DNA of 18,924 nt from CAZBBC01 sp964489835. Its GTDB lineage: Bacteria > Calditrichota > Calditrichia > JAJRVZ01. Below the pieces are notes generated by a model that worked only from the letters and a program-made list of their open reading frames with translations, searched no databases and was not told the origin of the DNA. The stretch spans positions 1-18,924 of the forward strand of contig CAZBBC010000087.1 in NCBI GenBank assembly GCA_964489835.1, in the 5' to 3' direction. Positions 14,845 through 18,924 of the stretch are shown piece after piece; position 1 is the first letter of the stretch; each line of letters opens with the position of its first letter. Made by a program: the position numbers and the translations under genes.

Positions 14845-16044
14845 CTAATACTGTGTCTTTAGATTTTCGAGAGCGGCTTTAATGCGTTTCATCCCCTCCT
14901 CCAACCTTTCCATAGACGTGGCATATGATATACGGACATGTTCATCGGTTCCGAATACACGGCCGGGTATGATCACAACCTTTGCATCATTCAGAAGATA
15001 ATAAACAAAATCATCGGAATTACGGATCGGAGTATCATTATACATGGTATTAAAATAGGCGGAAATGTTTGGATACGCGTAAAATGCGCCGCCTGGTCTC
15101 TGGCAAGACACACCCGTCATTGTGTTCAGGCTGTTAAAAACAAAGTCTCTTCGTTTCTCAAATTCTGTACACATCTCTAATATTTTTTCCTGTGATCCGC
15201 TTAAAGCTTCGAGGCTGGCGTATTGCGAAATAGTGGAGGCATTGGAAGTACTATGGCTTTGCAATTTACTCATGCCCTCAATCACCTCTTTGCCTCCGGC
15301 TGCATAACCGATCCGCCAGCCGGTCATTGAATAGGATTTTGAAAAACCATTGATCACCACGGTTTTTTCTCTAATAGCCGGACTGATGGATGCAAAACTG
15401 ATAAAGCGCGTCTTGTCGTAAACGAGTTTTTCATATATTTCATCAGCAATAACGAACAGGTTATTTGCCTTGATCACCTCCGCCAGCGCTTCCAGTTCTT
15501 CCGGAACATATACGGTTCCGGTGGGATTGGAGGGATTACAAAGAATAAGGGCTCGGGTATTGGTGGATATGGCATCGTGCAGTTGCCGGGCAGATAATTT
15601 GAATCCATTTTCCTCGCTGGTGGGTACGATAACAGGCTTACCTTCTGCAACGGTAACCATTTCCGGGTATGAAACCCAATACGGAGCCGGAATGATCACT
15701 TCATCATTTTTTCCAACAATCGTCAGTACGGCATTAAAGAGAGATTGCTTGGCACCGGTGGAGACTATAATATTTTCAAGACCATAGTCAATGCTGTTCT
15801 CATTTTTAAATTTTTTTATGATTGCCTGACGCAGCGCTATCATCCCCATATTGAGGGTGTATTTCGTAAGGTCGGTATCTATTGCTTTTTTTGCCGCTTC
15901 TTTTATATTTTGTGGGGTGGGAAAATCCGGTTCGCCAACACTCAGGTCAACGATATCGATCTTTTCCCGTTTCATCTGGATCGCTTTCGCGGCAATTTTT
16001 ACGGTCGGAGACTCTACGATTTTTTTAGTTCGCTCAGCAATCAC
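14845..16044 (-). CDS. PLP-dependent class I/II aminotransferase (aspartate aminotransferase-like)
   Basis: The 399-residue fold type I aminotransferase has length and motifs of the thermophile/Bacillus-type (I-beta/I-gamma) aspartate aminotransferases: SVGEPDFPTP (35-44), YTLNMGMIALR (62-72), PYWVSYPEM (121-129), NPSNPTG (170-176), DEIYEKLVYD (201-210), SKSYSMTGWRIGY with the Schiff-base lysine K236, and RISYATS near the C terminus for the substrate carboxylate. The probable reaction is aspartate plus 2-oxoglutarate to oxaloacetate plus glutamate, though related enzymes use aromatic amino acids or alanine. The start is GTG at 16044, chosen because AGGA lies six bases upstream and the first residues align with the family; the overlapping ATG is out of frame and stops at once (ATGTGA). 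The PilZ gene ends 41 bases upstream, so one transcript is likely. Confidence 0.92.
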   Translation of the reverse strand: MIAERTKKIVESPTVKIAAKAIQMKREKIDIVDLSVGEPDFPTPQNIKEAAKKAIDTDLTKYTLNMGMIALRQAIIKKFKNENSIDYGLENIIVSTGAKQSLFNAVLTIVGKNDEVIIPAPYWVSYPEMVTVAEGKPVIVPTSEENGFKLSARQLHDAISTNTRALILCNPSNPTGTVYVPEELEALAEVIKANNLFVIADEIYEKLVYDKTRFISFASISPAIREKTVVINGFSKSYSMTGWRIGYAAGGKEVIEGMSKLQSHSTSNASTISQYASLEALSGSQEKILEMCTEFEKRRDFVFNSLNTMTGVSCQRPGGAFYAYPNISAYFNTMYNDTPIRNSDDFVYYLLNDAKVVIIPGRVFGTDEHVRISYATSMERLEEGMKRIKAALENLKTQY

Positions 16045-16085
16045 ATTTTATCCTATATAATATATAATGATTAGAGATTTCACCC

Positions 16086-16472
16086 TTAATAGTCTCTTCC
16101 CTCTAAATACCACATCTCTAAAAACCGGCGGATCTGTTTTCTACTACTATCAGGAAAGTTGGTGAATTGGCATCCATAACCAAAATGTTCAAATGCCGGA
16201 TTATCAAGGACACGCTTGATTTCCATTTCAATGTTTACAATATAATCCTGATTTTTCGGTCCCCTAATCTCTAAAAAAACGAGATTGTCCCCTTCATTAA
16301 AATCTTTTTCTGATTTCTTCAAGGTAAAATACAAGCCCTGAATAGAAAAATTCAGAATGTGGGCATATATTTTATCCTGATCACTTGGATGAATAAAGGT
16401 CCCGATAATATTGTCACTATACGAAAAGGGTACACGGTTAAATCTTCTCTTTTCCTGTTCAATATTTTCCAT
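16086..16472 (-). CDS. PilZ domain protein, probable c-di-GMP receptor
   Basis: The 128-residue protein is essentially a lone PilZ domain. It carries both c-di-GMP-binding signatures: RxxxR as R9-R-F-N-R13 and (D/N)xSxxG as N41-F-S43-I-Q-G46, followed by the expected beta-barrel strands. PilZ proteins bind cyclic di-GMP and regulate motility, adhesion or polysaccharide production by protein contact. The target is not known. ATG at 16472 has AAGG seven bases upstream. It lies 41 bases before the aminotransferase gene and probably shares its transcript; proximity to the polysaccharide locus is suggestive only. Confidence 0.87.
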   Translation of the reverse strand: MENIEQEKRRFNRVPFSYSDNIIGTFIHPSDQDKIYAHILNFSIQGLYFTLKKSEKDFNEGDNLVFLEIRGPKNQDYIVNIEMEIKRVLDNPAFEHFGYGCQFTNFPDSSRKQIRRFLEMWYLEGRDY

Positions 16473-16509
16473 AATAGCCCTTCTTTCTGAAAAATCGTTT
16501 ATTTATAGT

Positions 16510-16550
16510 TAGTATCATACGATACTATATTAACGGGTCTATTCTTACAA
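16510..16550 (-). promoter_or_regulatory. Possible promoter with overlapping dyad upstream of the PilZ gene
   Basis: On the minus strand TTGTAA (16550-16545), 17 bases, and TAGTAT (16527-16522) form a weak sigma70-like promoter. Its -10 box is part of a dyad with 7-bp arms, TAGTATC (16510-16516) and GATACTA (16521-16527), separated by 4 bases. This is the geometry of a repressor operator, 38-55 bases before the ATG. AT-rich context makes chance occurrence possible. Confidence 0.3.
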
Positions 16551-16681
16551 TAGATAAACTTTTGGTAAAATTACTATAAGTGTCCAGTTAAAAGTGAATA
16601 CATCACTTAATATTACTTGAATATCAATAATTTGGATTTTTTATAAACATAATAATTTGATTTAAAGAACTCTCCCTAAAT

Positions 16682-16737
16682 CTCCGCCAAAGGGCGGATC
16701 CGCACGCCAGTTGGCGCATTTTCAACCTACCGGCGTG
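16682..16737. repeat. Structured hairpin insert inside the composite repeat
   Basis: It contains TCCGCCAAAGGGCGGA (16683-16698, 6-bp stem), CGCCAGTTGGCG (16705-16716, 5-bp stem) and an outer pairing CACGCC/GGCGTG (16703-16708 with 16732-16737). It is absent from the copy at 12992-13109. Confidence 0.55.
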
Positions 16738-16766
16738 ACCTCTCTTGGAAAGAGAGGGACCTATGA

Positions 16767-16817
16767 GGGGCTGTATCAAAAGTCATTGATAAAACCTTTT
16801 AAAGTATTAAATTGTCT
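16767..16817. mobile_element. Possible terminus of an insertion sequence, truncated by the gap
   Basis: GGGGCTGTATCAAAAGTC (16767-16784) resembles the GGGCTGTnnCAAAAGTC-type terminal inverted repeats of several insertion-sequence families (recalled, not searched). The sequence is foreign to the repeat it interrupts and ends in the N gap, after which the parent repeat resumes. No transposase sequence is present. Confidence 0.4.
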
Positions 16818-16827
16818 NNNNNNNNNN
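16818..16827. other. Assembly gap (10 N)
   Basis: Ten N residues; a placeholder length is likely, so the true size is unknown. Confidence 0.98.
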
Positions 16828-16830
16828 GAG

Positions 16831-17003
16831 CCCCTTCTCTTTTTAAGAGAAGGGGCTGGGGGATGAGTTTATAAATTATGAATTTTGACGACAACCTCAC
16901 CCCCTGGCCCCCTCTCCTGATAGGAGAGGGGGAAACATTTACGAAAATATATGTTATTCTTCTCCCCTTCTCTTTTTAAGAGAAGGGGCTGGGGGATGAG
17001 TTT
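16831..17003. repeat. Pair of 40-base direct repeats
   Basis: Positions 16831-16870 and 16964-17003 are identical 40-base units, each with CCCCTTCTCTT pairing with AAGAGAAGGGG and ending GGGGATGAGTTT. Between them lies CCCCCTCTCCTGATAGGAGAGGGGG (core 16909-16932), a further hairpin. Confidence 0.8.
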
Positions 17004-17099
17004 GTGAGTCATTAGTTGAGTATATTTTATTTTAGCTGGACAATAATGTAAAGTTAATTATTAAAACTATAGAATAAAAACAAAAAAGAAGGCTTTGGA

Positions 17100-17507
17100 C
17101 TATTTCGTATGCAATTTTTGAATCGCACGTAACAAGTCGCGCCGGGTAATCTGACCGACCAGTTTTTTATCTTTATCAACCACGAGTAATCTTCGATAAG
17201 TACAGTTCAGAAATTTATCGGCGACAGTGAAAATATCCAGATCGGGATGAATGGTATCGACTGACTTTGTCATGAAATCTGATACTTTACCACTGGGAAG
17301 CAAACTATACGCATCATGAACCAGGGTTCGTAAACAGTCTTTCTCGGAAAGCACACCCACCAGACGTTCTTTTTTGTCAACAACAGCCGCTCCGGTAATG
17401 TTGCCTTTTAACATAATATCGATGGCATTGTATACATCCATTTCCGGGGTGAGTGTAGTAAATGTTTTATCCATAAAATCATGAACATGGGGCATAATAT
17501 CTACCAT
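17100..17507 (-). CDS. Protein with two CBS domains
   Basis: The 135-residue protein consists of tandem CBS domains: about 8-64 (VHDFMDKTFTTLTPEMDVYN ... ITGAAVVDKKERLVGVLSEKD) and about 75-132 (VSDFMTKSVDTIHPDLDIFT ... RRLLVVDKDKKLVGQITRRD). Such Bateman pairs bind adenine nucleotides or similar ligands and act as regulatory modules; stand-alone versions usually have no known partner. It is soluble, with no signal peptide. ATG at 17507 has a good AGGAG eight bases upstream. The 126-base gap to the phosphoesterase gene upstream contains a promoter candidate, so it may be transcribed alone. Confidence 0.9.
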   Translation of the reverse strand: MVDIMPHVHDFMDKTFTTLTPEMDVYNAIDIMLKGNITGAAVVDKKERLVGVLSEKDCLRTLVHDAYSLLPSGKVSDFMTKSVDTIHPDLDIFTVADKFLNCTYRRLLVVDKDKKLVGQITRRDLLRAIQKLHTK

Positions 17508-17588
17508 TGCAGGGTCTCCTCATTTATGAATGAATTAATTTCTGGAAAATCCGGATTTTAAAGTTCATCATCTAACGAACTTGCTTAA

Positions 17589-17617
17589 AGTATAATAATT
17601 TTAGTCTCAAAAAACAA
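17589..17617 (-). promoter_or_regulatory. Probable promoter of the CBS-domain gene
   Basis: On the minus strand TTGTTT (17617-17612), a 17-base spacer and TATACT (17594-17589) fit sigma70-type spacing. The predicted leader is about 75 bases. Confidence 0.4.
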
Positions 17618-17633
17618 AATAATGTCAGTGATA

Positions 17634-18848
17634 TCAAATGCTAGTATCATGATCTGATTTCTTTTTTGTCAGTGTGAAAAGTGTGACCTCCGATGGAATC
17701 CCTATTCGTAATGGTGGTCCCCAGTAACCCGTCCCACGATTGACATATATCCAAGTATTTTCATGCCGATGTAAACCGGAGATGTAGGGTTGGTCAAGTG
17801 TAACCAGAAAATTCCATGGAAAATATTGACCCCCGTGGGTATGACCGGAAATTTGGAGATCAAAACCTAATTCGGCACTGGCAAAAATGCTCTTTGGCTG
17901 ATGGGCAAGAAGAATTTTTACATCGCTGTCTTTTTTATTGCCTAAAGCTTTTGCAGGATCAGATTTGTGAGCCGGGATAAAATCACCACCCCGAAAATCG
18001 GTTACACCGGCCATCAATAATCGACTTTGATTACGTTGAATGATTTTATGTTCGTTCAGAAGAACGATTAATCCCAGGCGGTCCATCTCTTCCACCCAGG
18101 GCTCTGCACCTCCGGAGCTATAGTATTCATGATTGCCGGTAACATAGAAGACCCCCTGTGTTGCTGAAAGGTCCTTGAGCGGAGCAATATCATTTCGCAA
18201 TCCGGGAACCGTTCCATCGACCATGTCACCGGTAAATACGATGGCATCCGCATCCAGATTATTTACTTGATCGATTACAGATTGAATGAATCCCCGCTTT
18301 ATCGTATTACCGGCATGTATATCCGTGAATTGAGCAATGGTGAATCCTTCGAACTCGACCGGTAAATTGGCAATTGGAATGGTCACTTTTTCTAAATAGG
18401 CCTTCCGTCGGGCTTCATATATTCCGTATCCGGTCATAATCGCTGACGCTCCAAGGATCCCCATATTGGTAGCGTTAATCAGGAACGATCGTCGGGAAGG
18501 ATCAAATGCCTGCTTTCCGGCATTCCTTTTCCTGATCAGATCTACCGTTTTCTTAACAACGGTGGAAAACAACAAATAAAGATCTCTTACAATCAGTCCG
18601 GCAAGTATTAAAGAGTAAAAACCAAAGCCAATATAGCTGATCCAGCTGATCACATCGTTGACAAAACTCTCTCCCTCATTTTGACGCAGAAAGAAAGAAA
18701 GGGGTTGCGTAAGGGGCACCAGAACGATGAATGCCCAGGCCAGCAATCTTTGATACCGTTTCAGTGGTGCCGGCTTGATCAGCCGCCGACCCATATAGAT
18801 ATAAACCAGGACCATTAAAATGATCCAGACAACAAAAAACCAGCGCAT
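17634..18848 (-). CDS. Membrane-anchored metallophosphoesterase (YkuE/YaeI-like)
   Basis: The 404-residue protein has three hydrophobic segments (about 3-20, 36-54, 68-95), then SRRSFLINA (118-126) with a further hydrophobic stretch to 142, then a calcineurin-like phosphoesterase domain. All metal-binding motifs are visible: D176-I-H178, G207-D208-x2-D211, G238-N-H-E241, H316 and SGHTHGG (334-340). YkuE/YaeI relatives are metal-dependent phosphoesterases at the membrane; YaeI hydrolyses UDP-diacylglucosamine-type lipid A intermediates and YkuE is exported by the Tat system. The SRRSFL box here resembles a Tat motif but is internal, after membrane helices. The catalytic domain is probably on the outer side of the inner membrane, with substrate unknown. 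Start ATG at 18848 gives the first helix. Confidence 0.9.
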   Translation of the reverse strand: MRWFFVVWIILMVLVYIYMGRRLIKPAPLKRYQRLLAWAFIVLVPLTQPLSFFLRQNEGESFVNDVISWISYIGFGFYSLILAGLIVRDLYLLFSTVVKKTVDLIRKRNAGKQAFDPSRRSFLINATNMGILGASAIMTGYGIYEARRKAYLEKVTIPIANLPVEFEGFTIAQFTDIHAGNTIKRGFIQSVIDQVNNLDADAIVFTGDMVDGTVPGLRNDIAPLKDLSATQGVFYVTGNHEYYSSGGAEPWVEEMDRLGLIVLLNEHKIIQRNQSRLLMAGVTDFRGGDFIPAHKSDPAKALGNKKDSDVKILLAHQPKSIFASAELGFDLQISGHTHGGQYFPWNFLVTLDQPYISGLHRHENTWIYVNRGTGYWGPPLRIGIPSEVTLFTLTKKKSDHDTSI

Positions 18849-18867
18849 AATTTTTTCTCAACTATTT

Positions 18868-18896
18868 ATTATATTATTAATTACAACCATCAGCAA
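18868..18896 (-). promoter_or_regulatory. Probable promoter of the metallophosphoesterase gene
   Basis: On the minus strand TTGCTG (18896-18891), a 17-base spacer and a perfect TATAAT (18873-18868) lie 20 bases before the ATG at 18848, so the leader would be about a dozen bases. Confidence 0.45.
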
Positions 18897-18924
18897 ACTG
18901 TGAATCAGGTTTAACTATATTTAT

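Larger units (their letters stand above)
16659..16870. repeat. Composite hairpin repeat, copy interrupted twice
   Basis: The parent sequence of 12992-13109 is recognisable (TTGATTTAAAGAACTC, CCCTAAATC, CTCTCTTGGAAAGAGAGGGA, GAGCCCCTTCTCTT, GGGGATGAGTTT). It is broken by a structured insert at about 16682-16737 and by a second insert beginning near 16762 that runs into the N gap. The parent resumes exactly after the gap at GAGCCCC (16828). Confidence 0.7.
16473..17099. other. 627-base repeat-rich intergenic region with assembly gap
   Basis: No gene is seen. It contains the PilZ promoter candidate, an interrupted copy of the composite repeat (16659-16870), a 10-N gap and a second 40-base direct repeat (16964-17003). 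Confidence 0.75.

Noticed and set aside
15745..16074. Plus-strand open frame of 109 codons
   Set aside because: Antisense to the 5' part of the aminotransferase gene, with no recognisable domain.
16656..17003. Array of similar repeats that might be a CRISPR
   Set aside because: The repeats differ in length and spacing, are palindromic C/G-run hairpins, and no unique spacers of constant size or cas genes are present.

Overview
The window carries the tail of a forward-strand rRNA operon (3' end of 23S rRNA, then 5S rRNA), followed by about 18.5 kb in which all protein genes but one lie on the minus strand. Base composition is AT-rich. Intergenic regions hold many short palindromic dispersed repeats, and a 10-N scaffold gap (16818-16827) shows that this is a draft assembly. 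Heptose-type genes (gmhA, a GT9 heptosyltransferase-like protein), an O-antigen ligase-like protein and a flippase indicate a Gram-negative envelope with an LPS-like glycan. A bacterial geranylgeranylglyceryl-phosphate-synthase-like gene and the repeat style would fit the FCB superphylum (Marinimicrobia/KSB1/Calditrichota-like lineages), but this placement is inference and needs the rRNA to be searched.

Layout. 1-405: 23S 3' end, a short spacer without tRNA, and 5S. 428-12867: a leftward surface-polysaccharide locus. In order of transcription it holds gmhA, an O-antigen ligase/polymerase, an ATP-grasp protein, a Wzx-type flippase, a GT4, a second GT4 with no ordinary start codon, a WecA/TagO-like polyprenyl-phosphate sugar-phosphate transferase, an NAD-dependent sugar epimerase/decarboxylase, a third GT4, a GT2 and a GT9. 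These make up a nearly complete route: sugar activation, initiation on undecaprenyl phosphate, elongation, flipping and ligation. 13197-13943: GGGP synthase-like gene. 14358-14789: the only plus-strand protein gene (DUF1232). 14845-16472: PilZ protein and class I aminotransferase, probably one transcript. 16473-17099: a repeat-rich region with the gap. 17100-18848: two-CBS-domain protein and membrane-anchored metallophosphoesterase.

The most noteworthy points are: the GT4 gene at 5947-7119, whose conserved N-terminal segment is encoded upstream of its first ATG with no ATG/GTG/TTG available; the ATP-grasp ligase-like gene inside a polysaccharide locus; the archaeal-type lipid enzyme in a bacterium; and a composite repeat that has been invaded at least twice, once by what looks like the end of an insertion sequence hidden by the assembly gap. 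I did not find a defence island, CRISPR array or obviously unprecedented system.
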